Assembly: GCF_002022685.1 (NCBI RefSeq)
Contig: NZ_CP019789.1
Location: 1,178,001 to 1,242,000 of the forward strand
Source of the DNA: Bartonella schoenbuchensis R1
Lineage (GTDB): Bacteria > Pseudomonadota > Alphaproteobacteria > Rhizobiales > Rhizobiaceae
Reading direction: 5' to 3'
DNA length: 64,000 nucleotides
Positions 41,018 to 51,300 of the stretch are shown piece after piece. Position 1 is the first letter of the stretch; every line of letters starts with the position of its first letter. Below the pieces are notes generated by a model, which saw only the letters and a list, made by a program, of their open reading frames with translations, had not been told where the DNA came from and made no database searches. Both the position numbers and the translations under genes were made by a program.

Positions 41018-42408
41018 CTTTTTGCTGTTTTATCCGTTTGTTTTTTGAAGCACAATTAAGTGTTGAAACGTTAATTTCACCATCAAAAAAACGTAAACTC
41101 ATCCGACCTGTTTTAGGCAACTGCACTAATCGTTTAACCGGCTTATTATCTTGACCCAATGCCAAAACAAAACCCCGTTCTAAAATATTTTGATAAGAAG
41201 TGCTTTTTAAAAGCCTAAATGCCATCTCTGCTTGAGCACGTTGTTTTTCAACATTGCGTAAGAAAGCACGACGAAGATGTATCGTATATCCTTTTACATT
41301 GTATCGTGCTTTTTCACTATTTAACAAACGTGGAGAAAACCGAACACTAAGAGCACGAAAGTAAAAAAGTTTTTTCTCGTAGCTTATACAAAGAGCTCGT
41401 TGTAACCGGCTTGAAATTTCATCAAAACCACGACGTGGTAAAGCGAGTAATTGATCAGCAGTAAGCAAACCTCGTGAAATAGCACGCAATTTTTGTTGAT
41501 GAAAACTAAAATAACGCGTCAATCCCGCACGAAGACGTGCACCAAGTGACGCTAATTGTACTTCAAGATCAATTTTAACAGGAACAGCTCTTTCTGCTGC
41601 TCCCGTAGGGGTTGGTGCCCGCCAATCAGCAGCATAATCAATTAAAGTCCAGTCTGTTTCATGCCCAACTGCAGAAATAACAGGAATAGTCGATGCATGA
41701 ACAGCACGAACAACCGCCTCATCATTAAACCCCCATAAATCTTCTAAACTCCCTCCCCGCGTGCTACAATAATAAGATCAGGCTTTAATAAAACACCACC
41801 TAAAGGTAGGGCATTAAACCCCTCAATAGCACAAGCTACTTCTCGACCACTCGTTTCCCCCTGAACTCTTACAGGCCAAACCAAAATGTGCAAAGGAAAA
41901 CGATCTGATATACGATGAATAATATCGTGAATAACGGCTCCTGTCGGTGATGTCACAACCCCTATAATTTGAGGCATATAAGGCAGTGGCCTCTTTTTTG
42001 CTTCATCAAACAAGCCTTCATCTGCAAGCTTTTTCTTACGATTTTCCAAAAGTGTCATTAAAGCACCAACCCCTGTTGGCTCAAGAGCATCAATGACTAT
42101 TTGATATTTTGATGAACCTGGATAAGTAGTAAGTTTGCCTACAGCGATCACTTCCATTCCTTCTTCAGGAGGGAATTTAAGCTTTTCCATTAAGCTTCGC
42201 CAAATAACAGCCTCTAACCGAGCTTTATCATCTTTTAAAGCAAAATATGCATGACCTGAAGCATGAACACCACGATAACCAGATATCTCCCCCGGACCCG
42301 TATATAAGCAAATTTGTCTTCAATAATGCGTTTTAAAGCACTTGATACTTCAGAAACACTAAATTCTGCTACATTTGTTGCCACCGGTCGTGGACTAAAT
42401 AAATCCAT
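40995..42408 (-). pseudogene. xseA: exodeoxyribonuclease VII large subunit XseA, two frameshifts
   Basis: With XseB this forms exonuclease VII, degrading single-stranded DNA. Three frames make up the gene: start MDLFSPRP at 42408 (OB-fold domain), then 42190-41744 (catalytic region with [14 protein letters not shown]), then the C-terminal region ending 40995. Adding one G at C5 42289-42293 gives [28 protein letters not shown] sequence, and one at C4 41755-41758 gives the conserved [13 protein letters not shown] motif. The corrected length is 471 residues, family-typical. Both breaks lie in G/C runs in highly conserved motifs, which argues for read error over decay. Confidence 0.85.
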
Positions 42409-42801
42409 CGTATTTTTCAACTTTTTTAACCCTAAAAACACTCAACTCAAACTGTAACATAAATACATCTTTATGAAGATGAATAGTATCTCTATAAAGC
42501 GGAATCTCTTGAAACATATTCTATGTACAACATATTAACGCTTCCACAATAACATTATATTGAGAAATGCTCACCATCATCCAAGAGGTGAAAATTATTG
42601 GTAAAAATTGTCAATTAAACATGAAAGCAGTTCAAAAAAAACAGCTCAAATATTACACTAATATTTAAGGATGTAAAATTTGAGAGCAAAACCTAAAAAA
42701 CAAAGAGCAAATAAATAACGATAAAATCCGTCTTCTTCCTCCGTTATGTGTATATCATTTGCACTACATACATAGTTTAGTATATTTGAAGTCACGTCAA
42801 A
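42409..42801. other. divergent region between xseA and the DUF6460 gene
   Basis: 393 AT-rich bases holding two divergent promoters. No RNA gene or repeat recognised. Confidence 0.4.
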
Positions 42802-43083
42802 ATGAAAAATAGAAAAAAATCACACAATTCTCTTCATTCATTTCTTGGTGGTACACCAGGGCGTATTGCTGTAAAATTGCTTATCCTTTCATTTTTTACT
42901 GGAATCGCAATAAACATCCTAGGGTGGACACCTATTGATCTTATTTGGGAAATAATAGACTTCCTTCAATCTCTATGGGAAACAGGGTTTATGACTTTTG
43001 TAAACCTCTTCCATGTGACCTTAGCTGGTGCAGTAATTGTTATGCCTGTTTTTCTTTTTTTACGCATCTTTCGTAGAAAATAA
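42802..43083 (+). CDS. small membrane protein, DUF6460-like
   Basis: A 93-residue protein with a basic N terminus (MKNRKKSHNSLHSFLGGTPGR), two membrane helices (about 24-45 and 66-88) and a short basic tail RIFRRK, which predicts both ends in the cytoplasm. The FLGGTPGRIAVKLLILSF start resembles the Rhizobiales DUF6460 family of uncharacterised membrane proteins. Function unknown. The ribosome-binding site is weak. Confidence 0.72.
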   Translation: MKNRKKSHNSLHSFLGGTPGRIAVKLLILSFFTGIAINILGWTPIDLIWEIIDFLQSLWETGFMTFVNLFHVTLAGAVIVMPVFLFLRIFRRK

Positions 43084-43219
43084 AGCGCTTTAAGACTCTC
43101 TCTTAAAAACAAATTTTCATAAAAGCTTTATAGTGACAAGAAAAAAGATCTTAGAGTTTTTTTAAAAAAAGCGCACATCAAGAAGCTTTAACTAAACGAC
43201 TAGGTAATTGAGTATTAAA

Positions 43220-43244
43220 AAGGCTTTCCTTTTTGAAAAGCCTT
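43220..43244 (-). terminator. Rho-independent terminator
   Basis: 8-bp stem AAGGCTTT / AAAGCCTT flanked by A/T runs; on the minus strand it is followed by TTTTTAAT. It fits the end of the minus-strand gene at 43365 and could also serve the plus-strand small membrane gene. Confidence 0.65.
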
Positions 43245-43364
43245 ACAGAATTTTATTAAGAAATGTCTCACAGCTTTTATTGGTAAAGAACTAAAACTAC
43301 TTTGTTAAGGTGAGTTCAATTGACTACTTTCTAGAAAATTGCGTTCTCTTAATGCACCAAATGT

Positions 43365-43835
43365 TTAATTTTCTTCACATGTCATATGAGCAAGATGATG
43401 CACAACAGAACTAATTGATTGTGCACGAGGAACACATTGCTTCATGACAGTTTCTTGTGAATTTTTCTTTTCATGAAGAAGCTTTTGAACAAGTTTTTCT
43501 ATCTGCTCCAAACGTTCAAAAAGCTTTTTTTGCGCTTGATCACGTGCAGAATGCTCAGCTAAAATTGCCCGACTAATCGTATCTAAATAAGATTTAATAT
43601 TATTATCTACAAAGCCCTGCATAATTAATTGATTAGGCACTTTTTTTATCTGCATTTGTGTGTAAACGTAGCGCAACTTAGTAGCAATATCGGACATAGT
43701 TATCTCGGCATGCTTTTCCGTTTTCTGCTTTTGTCCAACAACAAAAGTAGAAAATTGATTATGTGCAACCGGGTTTATAACATGACGTTTCATATTCACA
43801 GATGCATCCCTTTTCATCTTTTTCAAAGAAATCAT
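43365..43835 (-). CDS. unknown protein with a C-terminal coiled coil
   Basis: Up to 156 residues; no family recognised. Residues 1-45 are basic and low in hydrophobics (MKRDASVNMKRHVIN). Residues about 85-130 (AILAEHSARDQAQKKLFERLEQIEKLVQKLLHEKK) form a strong heptad-patterned coiled coil. No signal peptide. Several in-frame ATGs (43835, 43817, 43793) make the start uncertain, and none has a strong ribosome-binding site. It has its own terminator. Probably lineage-specific; function unknown. Confidence 0.62.
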   Translation of the reverse strand: MISLKKMKRDASVNMKRHVINPVAHNQFSTFVVGQKQKTEKHAEITMSDIATKLRYVYTQMQIKKVPNQLIMQGFVDNNIKSYLDTISRAILAEHSARDQAQKKLFERLEQIEKLVQKLLHEKKNSQETVMKQCVPRAQSISSVVHHLAHMTCEEN

Positions 43836-44136
43836 ATTGATAATAGAGTGTGGCTCATTTTAGTAAATAGAGCTTTAAAACGGTAAGAGAAATTGAAAAT
43901 AATAATATAAGAACAGAGTTAACTAACAAAATTAATGGAGATGTTACTAATTTTCACCCCATTCAATTCCAACACAACACCTAACTGACCTGTTCTTACC
44001 ATTGACCAAAGGCTTATATCTTTATAGCAATATAGAAATGGTTTTTAAAACCAACTGTTGGCATCAATCTTAAATGATTTGGTTTCTTGTGGTTATTATT
44101 ATAAAATAGTGACTATATAAATTAAAGAGGATCATT
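43836..44136. other. divergent promoter region before etfB
   Basis: 301 bases with no gene; should hold the promoter of the etfBA/ETF-QO operon and that of the unknown minus-strand gene. Confidence 0.4.
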
Positions 44137-44883
44137 ATGAAAATAATTGTCGCTGTCAAACGTGTTGTTGATTATAATATCAAAATACGTGTTAAACCCG
44201 ATGGCACAGGTGTTGATCTATCCCATGTAAAAATGTCTATGAACCCTTTTGATGAAATCGCTGTAGAAGAAGCTATCCGGCAAAAAGAAGCTGGTAAAAT
44301 TTCAGAAGTTGTTCTTGTTTCAATTGGGCCAGAAGCAGCACAAGAGACCTTACGAGCAGGACTTGCAATGGGTGCTGACCGCGCCATCCTTGTCAAAACT
44401 GAAGAAGTGCTTGAACCTTTAGCAATTGCTAAAACTCTTAAAACAATCATTCTTGAAGAAAAACCAACTATGGTTTTTTTAGGCAAACAAGCAATTGATG
44501 ACGAAAGTAATCAAACCGGTCAAATGTTAGCAGCTCTGCTTGGTTGGGGGCAAGCAACATTTGCCTCACATTTAAACATAGAAAATCATCAAGCTATTAT
44601 TACTCGCGAAGTAGATGGTGGTACGCAAACCATTTGCTTACCTCTTCCTGTTGTTATGACTACTGATTTGCGATTAAATGAGCCGCGTTATACTTCTCTT
44701 CCTAATATTATAAAAGCTAAAAAGAAACCTATTGAACAAAAGGCACTTGCTGATTTATGCGTAGATACGCGAGCACGTTTAACAGTGCTTAACATTGAAG
44801 AGCCTCAATCCCGTCAAGCAGGAATTAAAGTAGAAAATGTAGCAGAGCTTGTTAGTGCGCTCAAAAAAACAAATTGTATTTAA
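44137..44883 (+). CDS. etfB: electron transfer flavoprotein subunit beta
   Basis: A 248-residue β-subunit of ETF, which carries electrons from acyl-CoA and related dehydrogenases and binds AMP. Family features: [19 protein letters not shown] at the N terminus, [17 protein letters not shown], and the signature [24 protein letters not shown] precedes the ATG. First gene of a three-gene electron-transfer operon, with etfA 52 bases later. Confidence 0.96.
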   Translation: MKIIVAVKRVVDYNIKIRVKPDGTGVDLSHVKMSMNPFDEIAVEEAIRQKEAGKISEVVLVSIGPEAAQETLRAGLAMGADRAILVKTEEVLEPLAIAKTLKTIILEEKPTMVFLGKQAIDDESNQTGQMLAALLGWGQATFASHLNIENHQAIITREVDGGTQTICLPLPVVMTTDLRLNEPRYTSLPNIIKAKKKPIEQKALADLCVDTRARLTVLNIEEPQSRQAGIKVENVAELVSALKKTNCI

Positions 44884-44935
44884 AATACGATAACAGATAT
44901 ATCAAAAGTAACAATGCATAAAAAGGCAATAACTT

Positions 44936-45868
44936 ATGGCAATTCTCTTATTGGCCGAACATAATAATCATTCCTTATCAGAAGAAACTGCAAAAGCACT
45001 CACTGCTGCTCATTTAATTGGTGATGATGTTGATATTTTAGTCTGTGGAACAAAGGTTCAAGCGATTGCAGAAAATAGTGCCCAACTGGCTGGTGTTCGG
45101 CAAGTACTTGTTGCTGAAGCTGATTACCTAGCGCATCAATTAGCTGAACCTGTAGCAGCAACGATTATCGAGCTTGCCAATAACTATGATGTAATCATGG
45201 CAGCTTCCACAAGTATTGGCAAAAGTGTAATGCCGCGCGTAGCTGCTTTCCTTGACCTTATGCAAATTTCAGACATTATTGCTGTCGTTTCACCTGATAC
45301 CTTTAAACGACCAATTTACGCAGGTAATGCCATTGAAACTGTGCGTGCAAATGACCGCCAAAAGATTATAACAGTGCGTACAGCCTCTTTCACTCCAACT
45401 CTTCAAGGAAATTTAGCTCCCATTAAAACAATAACACCAGCTCCTAACCCAAACCTTTCTTCTTTCGTAACAGAAGAGGCTAACAAAAGTGATCGCCCTA
45501 ACCTTACATCAGCGCAAATTATTGTAGCAGGTGGACGTGGATTTGGCTCACAAGAGAAATTTATGGAACTACTTCTACCGCTCGCAAACAAACTAGGAGC
45601 TGCAGTGGGTGCTAGCCGTGCAGCAGTTGATGCAGGTTATGCTCCAAATGATTGGCAAATTGGACAAACAGGAAAAATCGTTGCTCCTCAACTCTATATT
45701 GCTATAGGCATCTCTGGTGCCATTCAGCATCTAGCAGGAATAATGGATGCACAAATCATTGTGGCTATTAATAAAGACGAAGAAGCCCCTATCATGCATA
45801 TTGCTGATTACGCCCTCGTAGGTGATCTTCACCATATCATTCCTGAGTTAGAGAAAGCTTTATTATGA
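44936..45868 (+). CDS. etfA: electron transfer flavoprotein subunit alpha
   Basis: The 310-residue FAD-binding α-subunit. The C-terminal FAD domain shows GGRGFGSQEKF, GAAVGASRAAVDAGY, QIGQTGKIVAPQLYIAIG and GISGAIQHLAGI, with the final NKDEEAPIMHIADYALVGD stretch that completes the flavin site. Its stop overlaps the ATG of ETF-QO by four bases (ATGA), giving translational coupling. Confidence 0.96.
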   Translation: MAILLLAEHNNHSLSEETAKALTAAHLIGDDVDILVCGTKVQAIAENSAQLAGVRQVLVAEADYLAHQLAEPVAATIIELANNYDVIMAASTSIGKSVMPRVAAFLDLMQISDIIAVVSPDTFKRPIYAGNAIETVRANDRQKIITVRTASFTPTLQGNLAPIKTITPAPNPNLSSFVTEEANKSDRPNLTSAQIIVAGGRGFGSQEKFMELLLPLANKLGAAVGASRAAVDAGYAPNDWQIGQTGKIVAPQLYIAIGISGAIQHLAGIMDAQIIVAINKDEEAPIMHIADYALVGDLHHIIPELEKALL

Positions 45869-47526
45869 ATGTACCTACACATCACCAACGTGAAAGTATG
45901 GAATTTGATGTAGTAATTGTAGGAGCAGGACCTGCAGGCCTTTCTGCCGCAATTCGTTTGAAACAAAACAACCCCAAGCTTTCTATTGTAATTCTCGAAA
46001 AAAGCTCAGAAATCGGTGCTCACATTCTATCAGGTGCAGTGGTTGATCCTATCGGCATAAATACACTTTTACCAGAATGGCAAAATGAACAAAATCATCC
46101 TTTCAAAACACCTGTCACTAGCGATCAATTTTTTCTACTGAAGCCAACAAGCACTAAAGTATTACCTAATATTTTTCTCCCAAAAATCTTATCAAATGAT
46201 GGTTGTTATATCGTTTCACTGGGGAATGTTTGCCGTTGGTTAAGTAAAAAAGCCGAAGCGCTTGGCGTTGAAATTTATCCCGGATTTGCCATATCTCAGG
46301 TCCTTTATAATGATAAAGGAGCTGTTATTGGTGTTCTCACAGGTGATATGGGTATTGAAAAAGAAGGAACACCTGGAAAAAATTATATTCCTGGCATGGC
46401 TTTACTAGCAAAATATACCCTCATTGCTGAAGGAGCGCGTGGCTCAATTGCTAAACAACTTATACAAAAATTCGATCTTAGCAAGGACCGTGAACCACAA
46501 AAATTTGGTCTTGGTCTTAAAGAACTTTGGGAAGTTGACTCCTCAAAGCATAAACCTGGTTTAGTTCAGCATTTCATCGGCTGGCCATTGGATAACAACA
46601 CTGGTGGTGGAGGTTTTCTTTATCATCAAGAAGACAATTTAATTTCTGTTGGCCTTGTTGTACACTTGGATTATAAAAATCCTTATCTCTCTCCTTTTGA
46701 AGAATTTCAACGTTTCAAAACACACCCCAAACTGTATGAACTTTTAAAGGGTGCAAAGCGCCTTGCTTATGGTGCACGTGTCATCAGCGAAGGTGGCTGG
46801 CAATCTGTACCAAAACTTACCTTTCCTGGTGGTGCACTCATTGGATGTTCTGCTGGCTTTGTTAATGTACCTCGTATAAAAGGCTCACATAATGCCATAT
46901 TATCCGGTATACTAGCAGCTGACAAAATAGCTGATGCCCTTGCTCAAAATCGTGCCCATGATGAAGTCAAAGAGATCGAAGATCATTGGCGCAAAGGCCC
47001 TATCGGAAAAGATCTTTATATAGCACGTAATGCTAAGCCACTCTGGGCAAAATATGGCACAAAATACGGAATTAAACTTGCTATATTTGATATATGGTGG
47101 CAACAGATTTTTGGCTTTTCTTTATTTAGAACACTTCCTCATGGAAAGCCAGACTATGCATATTTGGAACCAGCAGAAAAATTTCAACCTATAGCTTATC
47201 CCAAGCCAGATGGTATTGTGACTTTTGATTGCCTTTCCAGTGTAGCACTTTCCAATACGCATCATACGGAAAATCAACCTTGCCATTTAAAAATAGCCTC
47301 ACTGGAAAAACACAAGAACTCTGAATATGCAATCTATGGGGGACCTTCTACACGCTATTGCCCCGCTTGTGTCTATGAATGGCTAGACCATAATGATCAT
47401 AAAATTTATATCATTAACGCCTCAAACTGCATCCATTGTAAAACATGTGATATTAAAGACCCTAACCAAAATATCAATTGGACTTGCCCGCAAGGAAGTG
47501 AAGGACCTTTTTACCCAAATATGTAA
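45865..47526 (+). CDS. electron transfer flavoprotein-ubiquinone oxidoreductase
   Basis: A 553-residue membrane-associated enzyme that passes electrons from reduced ETF to ubiquinone. The FAD Rossmann motif is VIVGAGPAGLSAAIRL (about 15-30); the middle holds IGAHILSGAV and ALIGCSAGFVNVPRIKG. The C-terminal 4Fe-4S ligands appear as YCPACVYEW, CIHCKTCDIKDP and WTCPQGSEGP. With etfB and etfA it forms a complete ETF-to-quinone module. The first residues before FDVVIVGAG are poorly conserved, so the start could be the ATG at 45898. Confidence 0.95.
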   Translation: MNVPTHHQRESMEFDVVIVGAGPAGLSAAIRLKQNNPKLSIVILEKSSEIGAHILSGAVVDPIGINTLLPEWQNEQNHPFKTPVTSDQFFLLKPTSTKVLPNIFLPKILSNDGCYIVSLGNVCRWLSKKAEALGVEIYPGFAISQVLYNDKGAVIGVLTGDMGIEKEGTPGKNYIPGMALLAKYTLIAEGARGSIAKQLIQKFDLSKDREPQKFGLGLKELWEVDSSKHKPGLVQHFIGWPLDNNTGGGGFLYHQEDNLISVGLVVHLDYKNPYLSPFEEFQRFKTHPKLYELLKGAKRLAYGARVISEGGWQSVPKLTFPGGALIGCSAGFVNVPRIKGSHNAILSGILAADKIADALAQNRAHDEVKEIEDHWRKGPIGKDLYIARNAKPLWAKYGTKYGIKLAIFDIWWQQIFGFSLFRTLPHGKPDYAYLEPAEKFQPIAYPKPDGIVTFDCLSSVALSNTHHTENQPCHLKIASLEKHKNSEYAIYGGPSTRYCPACVYEWLDHNDHKIYIINASNCIHCKTCDIKDPNQNINWTCPQGSEGPFYPNM

Positions 47527-48128
47527 TGAGTGCCTTATTATCTTTTTCCGAAAAAAAATTTAAAATCCTCATGTTCTAATAAAAATACAATTTTTATCCA
47601 GGTAAAATCCTAATCTATACCACTGATATATACGCTTATAAAAGCACATCTGACCTCACCCCTTAACCCACCTTCCAACCAACAGGACTCTTCTCTTATC
47701 AGAAAATGAAGCATAATCCTATTGATGGTCACGTTTAAAAATATAGCGCAATAGGATAATTCGTAATTATTTTATTATGCTGCAAATGAATGATCAAAAA
47801 ATTGAAAATAGAGTAGAGAACGGCACATTATTTTATAATATTGACAGAATTTTTAAATTTTTGGTTATTTGCAGAAGTGTATAGAAAAATTCGTACAATG
47901 ATTAAAAATAAATATTTATAATAAAATTTTGCAATGCATTTTCTATTTTTAAATTTGTTGTATGGAATTGATTTTGTATCTTAAATTGGCATTTTGAAAG
48001 AGACACAATATATTAATATTACACTGAAATTTTGTAACTTTTAACGAAGGAAATACTAAGGTGATTGACGTGAATATTTTTTCTCTTTATTGCTGCATTA
48101 TCTAACATCTGTATAGAGAGGAAAGAGT
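47527..48128. other. 602-base AT-rich gap before apbC
   Basis: No gene seen. The segment 47760-48010 is very AT-rich and without ORFs. The apbC promoter must lie near the right end. No terminator hairpin clearly follows the ETF-QO stop. Confidence 0.4.
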
Positions 48129-49222
48129 GTGGTCCCTGTCACACGTGAAGCTATTCGTGAAGAACTGCGTAAAGTTAAAGGACCAAATTTTGAAAGCGAT
48201 ATTGTATCGCTTGGGTTGCTTTCAGAAATATTCATTACAGGTAGTAAGGTTTTCTTTTCCATTACGGTTCCCCGTGAACGCGCACAAGAATTAGAACCAT
48301 TACGCCGCACTGCTGAAAAAGTAGTGTGTGCTATGGATGGAGTTGAAGCAGTTGTTGTCACGCTTACGGAAGAAAAACAATCGCCGACATTTTTTCAAAC
48401 AGACAAAAATGCAGCTTTTTCTATGCAGAAGCGTAAAGCAAATGCATTGCCTATGAAAATGCCGATAGAAAATGTACGGCATATCATTGCTGTTGCTTCT
48501 GGAAAGGGGGAGTTGGTAAATCCACAATGGCAATAAATATTGCTTTGGCTTTACAAGATGCTGGTTTTAAAACGGGGTTGATGGATGCAGATATCTATGG
48601 CCCGTCTCTGCCACGTTTGACAGGGCTTGTAAATCAAAAACCACAATTGGTTGATGGCAAAAAAATTCAACCTCTTGAAAAGTTTGGCCTGAAATTAATG
48701 TCGATGGGCTTTTTAGTTGAAGAGGAAAAACCAATCGTGTGGCGTGGTCCTATGGTGATGGCAGCTGTAACTCAATTATTAAGAGATGTTTTATGGGGGC
48801 CTCTCGATGTTTTGGTAGTTGATATGCCACCTGGAACAGGGGATGCACAATTAACACTAGCCCAACAAGTGCCTTTAACGGGTGCGCTGATTGTTTCTAC
48901 TCCGCAAGATCTTGCGTTAGTTGATGCACGCAAAGCTGTAGAAATGTTTACAAAAGTCAAAGTCCCCATTCTGGGGCTTATTGAAAATATGAGCTACTTT
49001 ATTGCGCCTGATACGGGAAAACGCTATGATATTTTTGGCCATGGTACTGTGCGTGCAGAAGCAGAAAGCCGAGATATTTCCTTTTTGGCAGAAGTGCCAC
49101 TTGATGCAACTTTCCGATTTTCTTCAGATGGTGGAGTACCAATTTTTGTTGCTGAGCCAGAAGGTAGGCATGCCAATCTTTACCGTACAATTGTTCATCA
49201 AATAAAGGGAAGATTTTCTTAA
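48129..49222 (+). pseudogene. apbC: Mrp/ApbC iron-sulfur cluster carrier ATPase, frameshifted in Walker A
   Basis: Mrp/ApbC/Nbp35-type P-loop ATPase that carries 4Fe-4S clusters to apo-proteins. GTG start at 48129 with GAGAGG upstream; residues 1-90 form a MIP18/DUF59 domain (TREAIREELRKVKGPN). The frame fails exactly in the deviant Walker A: SGKGELVNPQW is read where one more G at the G5 run 48506-48510 gives SGKGGVGKSTMAINIALAL. The rest (48527-49222) is normal, with MDADIYGPSLPRL and VVDMPPGTGDAQL. Corrected length 364 residues. The gene is nearly universal, so an assembly error is the best explanation. Confidence 0.87.
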
Positions 49223-49290
49223 TTTCATTGTTTTTTTGAGTAAAGTCTCACCCAAGGTAAAGTAATCCTAAAATATAAGGGAGTGTTTTA

Positions 49291-49992
49291 ATGGTAACTA
49301 TGATGCGTGAACGCCTGATTGTGGGGTTAGACGTTCCGGATATTAAACAAGCAGAAAAATTGATCACGCAATTGGGTGATTGTGTCAGCTGGTATAAAAT
49401 CGGTTATCAGTTGTTTTTTTCTGGTGGAATGGAATTAGCCAAAGATCTTATTCAAGCGCAAAAAAAAGTATTTTTCGATATGAAATTGTTAGATATCGAT
49501 CATACCGTTGCTAGAGCTGTAGAAAATATTGCAAAATTAGGTGTTTCAATGCTGACGATTCATGCATATCCAACAGCAATGAAAGCAGCTGTTACAGCGG
49601 CTAAAGGAAGTGATTTATGTTTGCTGGGGGTGACAGTCTTAACATCAATGGATGAGGCTGATTTAAAAAATGCTGGTTATAAAGACACTCCCCCAAAATT
49701 AGTGCTCAAAAGAGCTGAGCAAGCTCGAGAAGCAGGGATGGGTGGCATTGTTGCTTCAGCACTCGAAGCACAAGCTTTGCGAAGAGTTATTGGAACTGAT
49801 ATGGCATTAGTAACGCCGGGGATTCGCCCTCAGGGGAGTGATAAGAATGACCAAAAACGGGTTATGACACCAAGAAAAGCTTTGGATTCTGGTGCAAGCC
49901 ATCTTGTTGTGGCGCGGCCTATTATTCAAGCTGTTGATCCTTTGGCTGCAACAAAGAAAATTTTGGCAGAAATGTCTGACGATTGTTCATAA
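49291..49992 (+). CDS. pyrF: orotidine 5'-phosphate decarboxylase
   Basis: Last step of UMP synthesis. The 233-residue TIM-barrel enzyme has the catalytic K-D-x-x-K-D tetrad region as [20 protein letters not shown], the N-terminal [10 protein letters not shown] and the phosphate-binding [24 protein letters not shown] lies eight bases before the ATG. Followed 30 bases later by rsmI on the same strand; probably co-transcribed. Confidence 0.95.
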   Translation: MVTMMRERLIVGLDVPDIKQAEKLITQLGDCVSWYKIGYQLFFSGGMELAKDLIQAQKKVFFDMKLLDIDHTVARAVENIAKLGVSMLTIHAYPTAMKAAVTAAKGSDLCLLGVTVLTSMDEADLKNAGYKDTPPKLVLKRAEQAREAGMGGIVASALEAQALRRVIGTDMALVTPGIRPQGSDKNDQKRVMTPRKALDSGASHLVVARPIIQAVDPLAATKKILAEMSDDCS

Positions 49993-50022
49993 GATTATTG
50001 CTAAAGTTTTGTAGAGAAAGCA

Positions 50023-50928
50023 TTGGATATGCAAAAGAGTATGAGTGAAAAAGTATATTTTATAGGTTCTCATGCCTTTTGTGCACCAGTTATAGAGCCA
50101 GCGCTTTATTTAGTGGCAACACCTATCGGAAATCTTGCAGATATAACTATTCGTGCTTTACAAGTTCTTGCACAAGTCGACATTTTAGCTTGTGAGGATA
50201 CGCGGGTAACACGTGTTTTGTTAGAACACTATGGTATTCAGAAAAAAACATTTCTTTATCATGAGCATAACGCACAAAAAGCAGGAGTAAAATTATTAGA
50301 AGCTTTAGCAGAAAATAAAACAGTAGCTCTTGTATCAGACGCTGGAACACCGCTTATTTCTGATCCAGGATTCAAATTAGTAAAAGAGGCGCGTAAAGCT
50401 GGTTACAAAATCGTTCCAATTCCCGGTGCATCAGCTCTTTTAGCTTCTATTATAACAACGGGGTTTCCTACAGATAGTTTTTTCTTTGCAGGTTTTTTAA
50501 GTGCGAAGAAAACGCAGCGCCAAAAACGGCTGGAACAATTAAAATCGATACCTACGACCTTAGTGTTTTATGAATCACCTCATCGTCTTGTAGAAACTTT
50601 GCAAGATATGGTTACTATTTTCACAGCCGACCGGTCAGCTGCAATATGCCGTGAATTAACAAAAAAATTTGAAACTATAGATGTCTCCAATTTAGGAAAT
50701 TTAGTTGAAAAGTATGGAAAACAAGCTCGTATTCGTGGAGAAATTGTTATACTCGTTGGAGAAGCAACAGCATCTTTAGAGAAAATGAGTACTCAAGAAA
50801 TTGATGCGATGTTACTAGAATTGCTTAAGATATATCCTGCAGCAAAGGCAGCTGCTTTAGTTGCAAAAAAAACAGGCTTGAAAAAACAAGAACTTTTCCA
50901 ACGATCAACCCTTTTAAAGGGAGGATGA
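50023..50928 (+). CDS. rsmI: 16S rRNA (cytidine(1402)-2'-O)-methyltransferase RsmI
   Basis: A 301-residue tetrapyrrole-methylase-fold enzyme that 2'-O-methylates C1402 of 16S rRNA in the ribosomal P site. Conserved blocks: YLVATPIGNLADITIRAL, ACEDTRVTRVLLEHYGI, ALVSDAGTPLISDPGF, VPIPGASALLASI, FYESPHRLVETL. The first 25 residues are variable, and the start could be a later Met. yraN starts six bases after the stop, an arrangement common in proteobacteria. Confidence 0.95.
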   Translation: MDMQKSMSEKVYFIGSHAFCAPVIEPALYLVATPIGNLADITIRALQVLAQVDILACEDTRVTRVLLEHYGIQKKTFLYHEHNAQKAGVKLLEALAENKTVALVSDAGTPLISDPGFKLVKEARKAGYKIVPIPGASALLASIITTGFPTDSFFFAGFLSAKKTQRQKRLEQLKSIPTTLVFYESPHRLVETLQDMVTIFTADRSAAICRELTKKFETIDVSNLGNLVEKYGKQARIRGEIVILVGEATASLEKMSTQEIDAMLLELLKIYPAAKAAALVAKKTGLKKQELFQRSTLLKGG

Positions 50929-50933
50929 GATTT

Positions 50934-51300
50934 ATGCAAAAAAAGCATAAAAAAATTCTTTTATAAAGGTATTCGAGCGGAAAAATGGGCAGCTTGGTGG
51001 TTGCGTTTAAAAGGGTTTCATATTGCTGAAATGCGTTTTAAAACAAAATGTGGGGAAATTGATTTAATTGCACGGCGTGGAAATCTTGTTTTAATTGTTG
51101 AGGTGAAAGCACGTTCAACATTAACTGAAGCAATGACTGCAGTTTGTCAGGTAAATGAAAAACGCATTATATCGGCGGCTAATGTTTGGTTAGCACGACA
51201 AAAAGATTACCCTCTTTTATGTGTGCGCTTTGACCTAATTGCAATTTTACCGTGGCGTTGGCCACATCATATTTCAGCATTTATTGAGTCTCATAGATAA
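50934..51300 (+). pseudogene. YraN/UPF0102 endonuclease-like protein, N terminus frameshifted
   Basis: A predicted Holliday-junction-resolvase-like endonuclease fold protein found next to rsmI. The frame 51001-51300 lacks a proper start. The ATG at 50934 reads MQKKHKK and then leaves frame; removing one A from the A7 run at 50949-50955 (or the run at 50938-50944) joins it to FFYKGIRAEKWAAWWLRLKG and the conserved GEIDLIARRGNLVLIVEVK, giving 121 residues. This is the only break that needs a base removed, not added. A TTG start at 51001 would lose the conserved GIRAEKWA part. Confidence 0.75.
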
